From assembly GCA_019448385.1 (NCBI GenBank), contig JAGTXO010000001.1, forward strand, positions 248,001 to 312,000: a DNA stretch of 64,000 nucleotides, written 5' to 3'. A program made the translations under genes and the position numbers. The notes beneath the pieces were generated by a model that was given only the letters and a program-made list of their open reading frames with translations, did no database searches and was not told where the DNA came from. Below are positions 29,701 to 39,021 of this stretch, piece by piece (within the stretch, counting starts at the first letter, position 1; each line of letters begins with the position of its first letter). The DNA is from Diacronema lutheri. Taxonomy: Eukaryota > Haptophyta > Pavlovophyceae > Pavlovales > Pavlovaceae.

Positions 29701-31076
29701 ACGTACAGGTAAAACGGCTGCTCGTTGCCGCTCAGCCCGTCCGCGCCGTCGACGCCCGAGCCGGCGCTCGGCGCGGAAGCGGCGCCGGTCACGAGGCGCG
29801 CAATCGCGGGCACCCACGCCGCGCACAACTGCGCGCACGGCATCGCAGCGCGCGCGACGAGCCGCCAGTCGTGCTCCGACCACGCGCACAACGACCGGTC
29901 CGCGTGGCACGTGATGAGCAGCGAGAGGGGCGGCACGCGCTCGGCAGTGAGGGTCTCGGAACGCGCGCCGTCGAGCGTCGCGCGCCTGCGGCCCGTGTGC
30001 GCGTCGATGAGCCGGTTATACGCGACTGGCGCCTCGGCGAGCAGCAGCAGGCCGAGGCCGGGCAGCGCGAAGACGCGCTCGACCGCCTGCTCCTTGGTGC
30101 TGCTGGGCAAGCGCACCACGCGCGCGGCCGCGTAGATCTCCGCGCTGGAGGCCGTGCCGTCGCCGCGTCCGCGTCTGCCACCGATGCCGCCGTCGCCGCC
30201 GCCGCCCGCGCCGCTCGCGCCGCCGTGGGCGCTCGGCGGGAGCAGGTGCGCGGCGAGGAAGTCGGTGAATTGCGACCACTCGACGTACCCGCGCCCGGCC
30301 GTATCGATCCGGCCGTGCATCTCGAGCAGGGCTCCGAGGAGCCTCTCGTCATGCATGCCCTGCTCGCACAGCATCCCGTACGGCATCCTGGACGAGAGAG
30401 CGTCCGAGAGCAGCCGGCAGAAGGCGCCGCGCGGCAGCTGGTCGGTGGCGGCGGCAAATCGAGCGCGCAGCGACTCGAGAAGCTCGGCATCAATGACGCC
30501 GAGCAGCACGGGCAGCAGGTCGTCGAGCGGCTCAGAGCGCACGCCGCGCGCCGCGGCGGCGCGCGCGCGCGCCGCCAAGTCGCGTGCGCGCGCTGCGCCC
30601 GCGTACTGCTGCGCGTCGGCGTCGGCGTCGGCGAAGAGGATGCCCGCCCAGCTGTGCAAGCCGTGCACGGCAGGGTCGCGCATCGTCGGCCGGCACGCCG
30701 TGCGGCTCGGCTGCACGAGCATCCGGCCGACGCGCCGCTCGCCGCCGGCGTCCGTGCGCGGCGTGAGCGCCGCGTGCGCGGGCGGGCGCGGCGGCTTGGC
30801 GTCGCGGTTGGCTGGCTCAGCGCGGCGCGCGGTGAGCGCGCCAGACGCGTGCACGGATTCTCGCGCTGCTCGCCCGCCTGCGATCGTCGGCATCACAGCG
30901 CGCGCGCGACGGGGCCTGTGCGCGTTCGGCGTGCGTCGCAGACACGCACGGGGTGGGTGTAAGCGCGCACGAACGCCCACGCGGCGAACGGAAGGCGCGA
31001 GCGCGCTCCTCGCGCGCACTTGGCACGCGTGCTTAAACATGGCGCCGCACCAGGTCCCGTGCAAGTTGGCTGCCAC
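26781..31076 (-). CDS. Large WD40-repeat protein with N-terminal EF-hand-like domain (WDR49/EFCAB8-like)
   Basis: Up to 1,431 residues in one frame. After a basic, possibly non-coding N-terminus there is a helical EF-hand-like region (DELPVLL-type stretch LDDLLPVLLGVIDAELLES and EMHGRIDTAGRGYVEWSQFTDFL, about residues 185-285). Many WD40 blades follow to about residue 1,330, with typical GH...WD endings such as TSASLDGTVRIWHLG, VSASWDGTVRARR and VSASTDGTVATW. This order matches WDR49/WDR64/EFCAB8-type proteins. A DSGGE repeat interrupts one late blade. The C-terminus is a short Ala/Arg/Glu-rich helix. The start is uncertain: ATGs at 31076, 31040 and 30893 are in frame and the first 60 residues look poor in protein character. 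Its promoter would be shared with the divergent gene at 31243. Confidence 0.8.
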   Translation of the reverse strand: MAANLHGTWCGAMFKHACQVRARSALAPSVRRVGVRARLHPPRACLRRTPNAHRPRRARAVMPTIAGGRAARESVHASGALTARRAEPANRDAKPPRPPAHAALTPRTDAGGERRVGRMLVQPSRTACRPTMRDPAVHGLHSWAGILFADADADAQQYAGAARARDLAARARAAAARGVRSEPLDDLLPVLLGVIDAELLESLRARFAAATDQLPRGAFCRLLSDALSSRMPYGMLCEQGMHDERLLGALLEMHGRIDTAGRGYVEWSQFTDFLAAHLLPPSAHGGASGAGGGGDGGIGGRRGRGDGTASSAEIYAAARVVRLPSSTKEQAVERVFALPGLGLLLLAEAPVAYNRLIDAHTGRRRATLDGARSETLTAERVPPLSLLITCHADRSLCAWSEHDWRLVARAAMPCAQLCAAWVPAIARLVTGAASAPSAGSGVDGADGLSGNEQPFYLYVWDVVTLALDGPPLRGHTAAVSALARVGRELLTSASLDGTVRIWHLGQRVCLKVLRGEHARGIVAMAYAPVERGTLITVGVDGGMCAWSLHGSLPIFRAARAHGHEAPLVCAHALGGTPYVIIADQAARVSVWDCRSHACVQLFDVAAPAALLADTASGARARAGGVAPPARRLLAALAPVGERGAFAAVTCTRALVLCEQTSTAARAAASAEHAAASGEPAPSRRATHSPAVCHAAGGVVAVLHDARAGVLVTVGSRDVAVWDCATGVGTRRFENAARAARALGARGGALGASDLDADDDDGGGGGEDGARAAGAWDVQITAAALDARGRRLALGLDSGELLVLDIASGELLIRWPAHDGDVSYVGWGAEPAQQLVSASWDGTVRARRTTAESADAPALARGLLVGELRRAHGEVTCAALGPGARLLAAGCERGAVVVFALDPFTARQRATLVGEHAAAVLALAFCTPWPLLASADAKGRVVVWTCATAHARARFRPACRLENAFAPQPASSVGSLSYEHVRAAYDDAARAGELSAPMPAYMRAEPSAAPPPLVQPPPPPNPFSARLDADDASEPHARTATGCPAHTHAPMRTAPLATAPAADSAHEPRELFGAPHARGLAPALDARGPAPALDAVVALGFSAEAATLIVADDGGWLSAWRCDGLLAQLAALEALEGVAHSSLAETDAPAVSPRSGESGAGAASAAVRHDATRRAAPIGAAAADAGDEGAAVAPAARTLDERLGARAREDSGGEDSGGEDSGGEDSGGEDSGGEDSGGEDSGGELFVLTATRHALETDAADGAGPETAARAVCALAHLEQPTCVARWRAHSRALSSVLVMRSPVAVVSASTDGTVATWTVHGALLGYLDPARTPHDDSALARSPSPPPSPVRAALREAMRDAPSDAPAQLVRDWHLPAQPRASERAQLDEARALLELQAEDERAEQEAEHQARAARHAATHAHALGAARRAA
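27349..27455 (-). repeat. 15-bp coding repeat (DSGGE x7)
   Basis: Seven near-perfect copies of a 15-bp unit (plus strand TCGCCGCCACTGTCC) inside the large WD40 gene, encoding acidic DSGGE pentapeptides in a surface loop between blades. Confidence 0.93.
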
Positions 31077-31242
31077 CGGCCGTCCGCATCCTCGTCGACG
31101 GGGACGCCATCGCGCTTATGTGCGGACGCCAGCGCCATACTTCTGGCCGTTACACGCTCACTGATTGACATCCATTTTTGGACAAGGACAATCCGCCGAT
31201 TTTGGCGCCAGTTTCTCATGCTCGCAATTCGCCGGGCGTGAC

Positions 31243-33546
31243 ATGCTCCGCCTCCTGGTGCCGACGCCGGCGGTGGCGCGGCCGGCCTCGCCGGCGGTCG
31301 CGCCAGCCGAGGTGCGTGTCGACGAGCGTCAACCTTCGCCCCCGCTCAACCCGCCGCGCGTCAGCCGGCCGGCGTCCGGCGCGTCGCGCTCACGCGGGCT
31401 CTCGGAAGCGCAGAGCTACCTCGAGGCGGAGCGCACGATCCTCGAGAAGATCGATCGGCGGCGCGCATGCCACCAGCGGCTTAAGCTGGGCCATTTTGTG
31501 CTCTCAGGTATCCTGCTCATCATCGCCGCGTTGATCCTGATCGTCGCGCAGTCGCGTGGCGAGAAGGGCAACCGGACGCGCGACATTGTGCTGCTCACTG
31601 TGTTCGCCTCCTTCTCGCTCTGCACGTGGTGCGCGCTGTGCACGCTTTCGGTCAAATACGACCGGAAGCGCGACATGCACGAGTTCCATGAGGCCGCGCT
31701 TGCCGACCTCGCCCGCCTCTCGCCGGACGCAAAGGGCGCGCGCACCGAGCGCGCCCCGCGCGCCGGCCGGCTCGTCCACAGCGGCCTCACGCCGCCCGCG
31801 TTCTCGCCGCAGCCGGCCGCGCCGCCGGCCGCAACGAGCGACGAGGCGATGCCACCCGCACCATTCGCCCGCACCGCCAGCGCGCGCGTCCTCGAGCGCA
31901 TCCTGCTCGACGTCGAGGGCGTGGGCGCGCGCGAGGGCGCCGGAGCGCCCGTGCGCGGTGGCCGTGAGCAGCAGAGCGGCGCCGATCCTCCGCTCGGTGG
32001 CGGCGGCGCGGCGGGCACGGTGGGCACGGTGGGCGCGACGGGCGCGGCAGCGGGCTTGGCGCTCGCCGACGACGTCCTGCGCGCGCAGCAGCGCTCGCCA
32101 GCGCCGCCCACGCCGCTCGACAGCGCGAACGCGGCCGCACGCCGTCGCCTCGGCTTTGGCGAGGTGAGCATGAGCGCGCGCTCCATCGACTGCGGGCAGG
32201 TATGCTCGCTCGTCTTCGCGGTGCTGATGGGGCTACTCATCTTCCTCGTGATTTACAGCCCGACCGACATCTCCGCCAAGATGCCCTTCTTCGACGCGCG
32301 CACGCCGCCAAGCGCGAGCCGCCCTGCAGGCGTCGCGAGCCCATCGCCCGCGCGACTGGCGCCGCCGTCGCGCCCGCCGGAGGGCGGTGGCGGCGGTGGA
32401 TCGTCGCCATCGCGCCCAGCGCCAACTTTGCCGCGTGCGCCGTTGCCGCCGCCCGCTTCGACACCGCCGCGCGCACCGTCGCCGCCGCCAGCGCCTCGCG
32501 GCCGCAGCCCGCCGCGCCCGCCGTTGCGGCCCATGCCGCCGCCGTCCCCGCCGCCGTCCCCGCCTCCATCCCCGCCTCCGTCTCCGACCGGCACATTCAC
32601 ATCGTGCGCGTCCGTGCTGCGCGAGCACGGCTTTTCGTCGGCGCAGCTGCCAAGCGTCACATCGGGCGGCGGGCTGTACCGACTCACGCCCGCGCGCGGA
32701 GGCGAAGTGCTCGTGCGCTGCGCCTTCGAGGGCAGCGGCGTATCGTCGATCGCATGGACGCTGTTTGCGACCAAGTCGGGCGGCTGGGCGGACGGGCCGT
32801 GGCGCGCGGCCGCGCCGGCGTGGGGTGAGCAGCTGGGCGCGAGGCTAAGCGGCGAGGCGGGCACTACGCCTAGCCTGAGCTCTGACTACAAGCTGCCACT
32901 TGGTGTGCCGAGCGCAGCGGAGGAGGCGGAGCTAGGCGGACAGGCGCACGTGCTTCTCACGCACGCGAGCGGCAGGCTCGAGGCGGCGGGGCTCGCGCGC
33001 GTCAGCAGGCGGCTCGACCGGCCACGCACATGGGTGTTTGGCGCGCGGTCGGCCCGCCGCGCGCTCGACCCGCTGCGCAACGCCGGCGACGGCTCAACGC
33101 CGCTCTACCTCGTCTTCTCGACCGACGGTGGCGTTTGCCTGACCGCGCACGCGGGCGAAGGTGGCGAATATGCGTGCGGCGCGCGCGGGGGAACGCAGGA
33201 CCTGCTCGGGCTAATCGACGAGACCGCCGCAGGCTCATTTGCGAATTGCGAGACCTTTGGCTGGAAGGCCAACGAGGCGGACACGGCGCCAAACGTCTAC
33301 CTCGCCAAAACGTGCTACGCGCCCGACTCGAGCTTCTCGGCGCGCTGCTCGGCGGGCGGCACGTGCGTCAACCCGACGTGCTGCGTCAACATGTTCCAGC
33401 CCGACCAGGTGAAGTGTGGCACGCGCATGTGCCAGCCGTGGTGCCGGCTCATCCGTGCGCAGGTCGACGCGTGCGGGAGCGACCCCGATTGGCGGCTGTC
33501 TGGAGGCTGGTCGCACGTGTGGTTCGGCAGCAGCCGGTCCATCTGA
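31243..33546 (+). CDS. Membrane protein with proline-rich stalk and Cys-rich ectodomain
   Basis: 767 residues, one exon; founder of the fragment duplicated in the downstream array. Two hydrophobic helices occur near residues 87-108 and 118-140 and a third near 328-348 (CSLVFAVLMGLLIFLVIYS). A Gly/Pro/Ser-rich stalk follows (residues 360-455, with PPPSPPPSPPPSP as in algal wall-linked proteins). The C-terminal ectodomain begins CASVLREHGF and has GGGLYRLTP ... VRCAFEG ... WTLF, reminiscent of the N-terminal part of fibrinogen-like domains, and ends with a Cys-rich knot (CYAPDSSFSARCSAGGTC, CCVN, CGTRMCQPWC). Substrate or ligand is unknown. The start at 31243 is the first in-frame ATG; the open frame extends upstream without one. 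The last 231 bp recur at 36010, 38704, 41398 and 44092. Confidence 0.75.
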   Translation: MLRLLVPTPAVARPASPAVAPAEVRVDERQPSPPLNPPRVSRPASGASRSRGLSEAQSYLEAERTILEKIDRRRACHQRLKLGHFVLSGILLIIAALILIVAQSRGEKGNRTRDIVLLTVFASFSLCTWCALCTLSVKYDRKRDMHEFHEAALADLARLSPDAKGARTERAPRAGRLVHSGLTPPAFSPQPAAPPAATSDEAMPPAPFARTASARVLERILLDVEGVGAREGAGAPVRGGREQQSGADPPLGGGGAAGTVGTVGATGAAAGLALADDVLRAQQRSPAPPTPLDSANAAARRRLGFGEVSMSARSIDCGQVCSLVFAVLMGLLIFLVIYSPTDISAKMPFFDARTPPSASRPAGVASPSPARLAPPSRPPEGGGGGGSSPSRPAPTLPRAPLPPPASTPPRAPSPPPAPRGRSPPRPPLRPMPPPSPPPSPPPSPPPSPTGTFTSCASVLREHGFSSAQLPSVTSGGGLYRLTPARGGEVLVRCAFEGSGVSSIAWTLFATKSGGWADGPWRAAAPAWGEQLGARLSGEAGTTPSLSSDYKLPLGVPSAAEEAELGGQAHVLLTHASGRLEAAGLARVSRRLDRPRTWVFGARSARRALDPLRNAGDGSTPLYLVFSTDGGVCLTAHAGEGGEYACGARGGTQDLLGLIDETAAGSFANCETFGWKANEADTAPNVYLAKTCYAPDSSFSARCSAGGTCVNPTCCVNMFQPDQVKCGTRMCQPWCRLIRAQVDACGSDPDWRLSGGWSHVWFGSSRSI

Positions 33547-33633
33547 GGCAGGGGCAGCGGATGTGGGTTCGGATCGCATGCAGCGCGCTGCATATCTTTA
33601 GGTGGTTTGCACCTTGCGGCCTCGTGCGACATC

Positions 33634-35793
33634 TCAGTGGGAAGCCGGAGACGCGAGGCCTCCATCCGTGCTAGGCGGCGACGGCGGCAGCACGCCACTG
33701 TGCCGCGCGTTGCCACTCGTGCGAGGCGTCGCCGTGCGCTCGGACGACCGGCTGTCGGTCCGCTTCGCGGAGAGCCGCTCGAGCAGGTGCGGCACGGAGA
33801 GCGGCGTCCTGCTGCTCACCGTGCGCCGTGAGGCGCGAAGCCGCTCGGACAGCTCCTTGGCATCGAGCCGCCTCATCGCTGCATTGAGCAGCGCGACGAG
33901 CACCTCGTTGAAGACGCTCAGCCCTCCAAACCCGACCTCGATCACGGTGAGCAGCTTCTCGCGCTCCTCGCGCCGGAAGCACGACGCGCGCCGCACGTCG
34001 AATGCGTCGATCTCGCGCTGCACGTCGAGCGCGTGCGATGCGCCCGCGGTTCCGCTCGAGCGCGGCGCCGAGTCGGGCAGCATCATCTCAACGCGGTCGG
34101 CCGTGCCGCCCATCTGCAAGAAGACAAAGAGCTCGACGACACACCAGAGGCGGCGAAGGTAGCTGTGCGAGAAGAGCACGAGCAGCGTGTTGCACCCGGC
34201 GAGGAAGACGGGCAGGCACATCAAGTTGGCGTCAATGTCGCCCTGCTCGATGCACGCCTTGTCAAACCACACGCGCGGCTCTCGCCCGTACTGCGCCTTG
34301 AACTGCGCGCGCCACGTCTGCACCATCTGCCACTTGTCGTGCGCGTCGTCGCGCCAGCTGCGCAGCGCGAGCGGTGCCCAGTGCGCGCATACCCGCGCGA
34401 ATCACAGCGCGTGAAGCGCACCGCGCGAACACACCCGCGTGCATCACATCACAACCACGGGCCGCGCGCCGCGGGACGCCGCGTTGCCTGCCAAGCGCCG
34501 CGCGCGCTCGGCTCGCGCGCTTCGCTCTCGCCCTGCTCGAGGTGCCAGTGCGCGCGAAAGAAGGGGAGGAGGGACGGCAGCGCAAAGGCGTAGGCGGAAA
34601 GCGAGGCGCGAGAGAGTGCACACTGCGCACCTGTGCGAGATAAACGCGTCGATCTGCCCGAGCTGGCAGCGGCTCGACTTGCCGTACAGTGCTGGGTCTG
34701 GGCGCGGGCTGGTGAGCTCGTCGAAGGAGATCAGGTCGAGCCGGATGGCGCGCAGCCGCTGTAGCGCGAGCTGCTGCACGTCTTCGATCGAGCGGCTGCC
34801 GATGAGCGCGGCGATCGACGCGGCAGTCGTGACCGCCTCGCCGCGGCTCGCGAGCCACGACTGCGCGCCGAGGCGAAAGTCTGCGCGCAGCGCGAGCACG
34901 CCGAAGAGCAGCTGCTCGGCAATGACACCGACATGCGTGAGGTGCTCCATGTCCGTCATCCACGTGTTCGTAGCAAGCGATGCGACGAGCGTGACAATGT
35001 TGCACGCGCACAGCGCGAGCATCGTCATGCCCCATGTGTGCCACAGCTCCAACAGCATCATGCGCGCAGGGTGGCGCGCGCGCATGCCGTTGGCGAGGCG
35101 CGCGCATGTGTGCGCGGCGCTGGCGCAGTACAGGGCTGCGGAGGCGATCGTGCTGATCGCGTAGTCGCACAGCGCCGCCACCTGACCGCCGTCTCGCGGC
35201 GCGTAGCAGCTGTCGCTCGCGCGCAGCGAGCGATACGTGTCGATGCGCTCGACGAGGGTGACGGCGAAGAGCACAAGGACCACGGTGGCCGCCGAGCTCA
35301 TGGTGATGCACACCGCAAAGATCGCCTTCCGATCTGTCGGCATCAGCGCGAGCAGGTGCACGAGCGCCATTGGCGTGGCAAGGAGCCCGGGGATACTCGC
35401 GTACACGGTGTCGAAGAGCATGACAACCATTACGATCGACACAAGCAACACGGTCGTGCCGCCGAGCAACGTCGGTCGTTGGATCAGCCGGTACAGCCGC
35501 TTGCCTTGCGCGCGCCCGTCCTCTAGCATGGCCTTCACATCGGCCTCGGAGAACATGGGCGACTCCGCGCCCAGACCTTCGTCGACGCGCCCGAGCAGCT
35601 GCGCCGCTCGGCCGCGGGCGAGCCGTCCGTCCGCGTCGGAGATCACGCGGCCATCCGTGTGCGAGCCATCGGAATGCGTGGACGTCGATCGGCGGCCACG
35701 TTGTTTTGCACGCGGCGTTTCGCTCGGCACGTCGGACGGCTGCAGCTGTTGCTCTGGAAAGACGCGCACATCCAAGGGTTGGACCACCAACAT
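33634..35793 (-). CDS. Multi-pass membrane protein with C-terminal TIR-like domain, array copy 1
   Basis: 628 residues from exons 34631-35793 and 33634-34357; intron 34358-34630 (273 nt, donor GTGCGC) splits a serine codon and rebuilds IDAFISHSWRDD, the first strand of a TIR fold. Residues 1-105 are a hydrophilic cytosolic head with a Ser/Thr/Arg stretch (GRRSTSTHSDGS). Five or six hydrophobic helices lie at about 109-130, 133-151, 156-182, 205-225, 252-273 and 285-302. The TIR-like domain spans about 380-480: GREPRVWFDKACIEQGDI, FLAGCNTLLVLFSHSY and RRLWCVVELF, where E463 sits in the WCxxEL position that holds the catalytic Glu of TIR NADases. A regulatory-looking Ser-rich tail follows. It may be a receptor or NADase effector (inference). 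This copy has R where copies 2-5 have W in the tail (LSAKRTD). Upstream start at 35793 is supported by alignment with copy 5. Confidence 0.82.
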
Positions 35794-35988
35794 GTGCCAC
35801 TTGATTGCTCTGCGTGCTTGACGCTCTATTACGTCAGCATATGATGACTGAAAACGTCTGTTAGATATTTCATAGATCCGTTTTCGCTTGACGGGCGGCG
35901 TTTCAAGCGGAGTCCGCGTAACAGCACACCTAGGTGACAGCCAAGGAGCGAACGACAGGACCGGTGACAAATTTAAGCCCTCGGCGCA
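35794..35988 (-). promoter_or_regulatory. Putative promoter of TIR-like copies (repeated in each unit)
   Basis: The 195 bp upstream of the TIR copy 1 start are locally AT-rich (for example TTAGATATTTCATAGATCCG and ACAAATTTAAGCCC) in an otherwise 70% GC region. The same sequence recurs at 38488, 41182 and 43876 upstream of copies 2-4 but not upstream of copy 5. No core element was identified with certainty; the call rests on position and composition. Confidence 0.4.
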
Positions 35989-36009
35989 ATGCTCTCCTCC
36001 TTTTGCCTT

Positions 36010-36240
36010 TACGCGCCCGACTCGAGCTTCTCGGCGCGCTGCTCGGCGGGCGGCACGTGCGTCAACCCGACGTGCTGCGTCAACATGTTCCAGCCCGACC
36101 AGGTGAAGTGTGGCACGCGCATGTGCCAGCCGTGGTGCCGGCTCATCCGTGCGCAGGTCGACGCGTGCGGGAGCGACCCCGATTGACGGCTGTCTGGAGG
36201 CTGGTCGCACGTGTGGTTCGGCAGCAGCCGGTCCATCTGA
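36010..36240 (+). pseudogene. Duplicated 3' fragment of the ectodomain gene (array copy 2)
   Basis: A 231-bp copy of the end of the gene at 31243-33546, cut off from its 5' part. Relative to the parent, a TGG codon (33490-33492) is TGA here (36184-36186). The fragment has acquired an in-frame ATG at 35989 from the flank, giving a 65-residue Cys-rich open frame (35989-36186, beginning MLSSFCLYAPDSS) with ten cysteines or so. Expression is unknown; decay product is the default reading. Confidence 0.8.
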
Positions 36241-36327
36241 GGCAGGGGCAGCGGATGTGGGTTCGGATCGCATACAGCGCGCTGCATATCTTTAGGTGGT
36301 TTGCACCTTGCGGCCTCGTGCGACATC

Positions 36328-38487
36328 TCAGTGGGAAGCCGGAGACGCGAGGCCTCCATCCGTGCTAGGCGGCGACGGCGGCAGCACGCCACTGTGCCGC
36401 GCGTTGCCACTCGTGCGAGGCGTCGCCGTGCGCTCGGACGACCGGCTGTCGGTCCACTTCGCGGAGAGCCGCTCGAGCAGGTGCGGCACGGAGAGCGGCG
36501 TCCTGCTGCTCACCGTGCGCCGTGAGGCGCGAAGCCGCTCGGACAGCTCCTTGGCATCGAGCCGCCTCATCGCTGCATTGAGCAGCGCGACGAGCACCTC
36601 GTTGAAGACGCTCAGCCCTCCAAACCCGACCTCGATCACGGTGAGCAGCTTCTCGCGCTCCTCGCGCCGGAAGCACGACGCGCGCCGCACGTCGAATGCG
36701 TCGATCTCGCGCTGCACGTCGAGCGCGTGCGATGCGCCCGCGGTTCCGCTCGAGCGCGGCGCCGAGTCGGGCAGCATCATCTCAACGCGGTCGGCCGTGC
36801 CGCCCATCTGCAAGAAGACAAAGAGCTCGACGACACACCAGAGGCGGCGAAGGTAGCTGTGCGAGAAGAGCACGAGCAGCGTGTTGCACCCGGCGAGGAA
36901 GACGGGCAGGCACATCAAGTTGGCGTCAATGTCGCCCTGCTCGATGCACGCCTTGTCAAACCACACGCGCGGTTCTCGCCCGTACTGCGCCTTGAACTGC
37001 GCGCGCCACGTCTGCACCATCTGCCACTTGTCGTGCGCGTCGTCGCGCCAGCTGCGCAGCGCGAGCGGTGCCCAGTGCGCGCATACCCGCGCGAATCACA
37101 GCGCGTGAAGCGCACCGCGCGAACACACCCGCGTGCATCACATCACAACCACGGGCCGCGCGCCGCGGGACGCCGCGTTGCCTGCCAAGCGCCGCGCGCG
37201 CTCGGCTCGCGCGCTTCGCTCTCGCCCTGCTCGAGGTGCCAGTGCGCGCGAAAGAAGGGGAGGAGGGACGGCAGCGCAAAGGCGTAGGCGGAAAGCGAGG
37301 CGCGAGAGAGTGCACACTGCGCACCTGTGCGAGATAAACGCGTCGATCTGCCCGAGCTGGCAGCGGCTCGACTTGCCGTACAGTGCTGGGTCTGGGCGCG
37401 GGCTGGTGAGCTCGTCGAAGGAGATCAGGTCGAGCCGGATGGCGCGCAGCCGCTGTAGCGCGAGCTGCTGCACGTCTTCGATCGAGCGGCTGCCGATGAG
37501 CGCGGCGATCGACGCGGCAGTCGTGACCGCCTCGCCGCGGCTCGCGAGCCACGACTGCGCGCCGAGGCGAAAGTCTGCGCGCAGCGCGAGCACGCCGAAG
37601 AGCAGCTGCTCGGCAATGACACCGACATGCGTGAGGTGCTCCATGTCCGTCATCCACGTGTTCGTAGCAAGCGATGCGACGAGCGTGACAATGTTGCACG
37701 CGCACAGCGCGAGCATCGTCATGCCCCATGTGTGCCACAGCTCCAACAGCATCATGCGCGCAGGGTGGCGCGCGCGCATGCCGTTGGCGAGGCGCGCGCA
37801 TGTGTGCGCGGCGCTGGCGCAGTACAGGGCTGCGGAGGCGATCGTGCTGATCGCGTAGTCGCACAGCGCCGCCACCTGACCGCCGTCTCGCGGCGCGTAG
37901 CAGCTGTCGCTCGCGCGCAGCGAGCGATACGTGTCGATGCGCTCGACGAGGGTGACGGCGAAGAGCACAAGGACCACGGTGGCCGCCGAGCTCATGGTGA
38001 TGCACACCGCAAAGATCGCCTTCCGATCTGTCGGCATCAGCGCGAGCAGGTGCACGAGCGCCATTGGCGTGGCAAGGAGCCCGGGGATACTCGCGTACAC
38101 GGTGTCGAAGAGCATGACAACCATTACGATCGACACAAGCAACACGGTCGTGCCGCCGAGCAACGTCGGTCGTTGGATCAGCCGGTACAGCCGCTTGCCT
38201 TGCGCGCGCCCGTCCTCTAGCATGGCCTTCACATCGGCCTCGGAGAACATGGGCGACTCCGCGCCCAGACCTTCGTCGACGCGCCCGAGCAGCTGCGCCG
38301 CTCGGCCGCGGGCGAGCCGTCCGTCCGCGTCGGAGATCACGCGGCCATCCGTGTGCGAGCCATCGGAATGCGTGGACGTCGATCGGCGGCCACGTTGTTT
38401 TGCACGCGGCGTTTCGCTCGGCACGTCGGACGGCTGCAGCTGTTGCTCTGGAAAGACGCGCACATCCAAGGGTTGGACCACCAACAT
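36328..38487 (-). CDS. TIR-like membrane protein, array copy 2
   Basis: 628 residues, exons 37325-38487 and 36328-37051, intron 37052-37324. Protein layout is as in copy 1 (hydrophilic head, five to six helices, TIR-like domain with WCVVEL, Ser-rich tail). It differs from copy 1 by tail residue W instead of R (LSAKWTD) and a few silent bases, and appears identical to copies 3 and 4. All frames are intact, so the copy should be functional if expressed. Confidence 0.82.
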
Positions 38488-38703
38488 GTGCCACTTGATT
38501 GCTCTGCGTGCTTGACGCTCTATTACGTCAGCATATGATGACTGAAAACGTCTGTTAGATATTTCATAGATCCGTTTTCGCTTGACGGGCGGCGTTTCAA
38601 GCGGAGTCCGCGTAACAGCACACCTAGGTGACAGCCAAGGAGCGAACGACAGGACCGGTGACAAATTTAAGCCCTCGGCGCAATGCTCTCCTCCTTTTGC
38701 CTT

Positions 38704-38934
38704 TACGCGCCCGACTCGAGCTTCTCGGCGCGCTGCTCGGCGGGCGGCACGTGCGTCAACCCGACGTGCTGCGTCAACATGTTCCAGCCCGACCAGGTGA
38801 AGTGTGGCACGCGCATGTGCCAGCCGTGGTGCCGGCTCATCCGTGCGCAGGTCGACGCGTGCGGGAGCGACCCCGATTGACGGCTGTCTGGAGGCTGGTC
38901 GCACGTGTGGTTCGGCAGCAGCCGGTCCATCTGA
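38704..38934 (+). pseudogene. Duplicated 3' fragment of the ectodomain gene (array copy 3)
   Basis: Same 231-bp fragment and same TGG-to-TGA change as in copy 2 (stop at 38878-38880). The chimeric 65-residue frame runs 38683-38880. Confidence 0.8.
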
Positions 38935-39021
38935 GGCAGGGGCAGCGGATGTGGGTTCGGATCGCATACAGCGCGCTGCATATCTTTAGGTGGTTTGCAC
39001 CTTGCGGCCTCGTGCGACATC

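Noticed and set aside
31165-31242. Longer N-terminus for the ectodomain protein
   Set aside because: The upstream frame has no ATG; 31243 is the first one.
34262-35800. 512-codon antisense-frame reading in each array unit
   Set aside because: It is an Arg/His-rich shadow of the TIR-like exon 1 in another frame, opening only because of high GC.
34444-36273. 609-codon version of the TIR-like gene starting inside the duplicated ectodomain fragment
   Set aside because: Its first 160 codons are antisense to the copied fragment and flank; copy 5 supports the ATG near 35793 instead.
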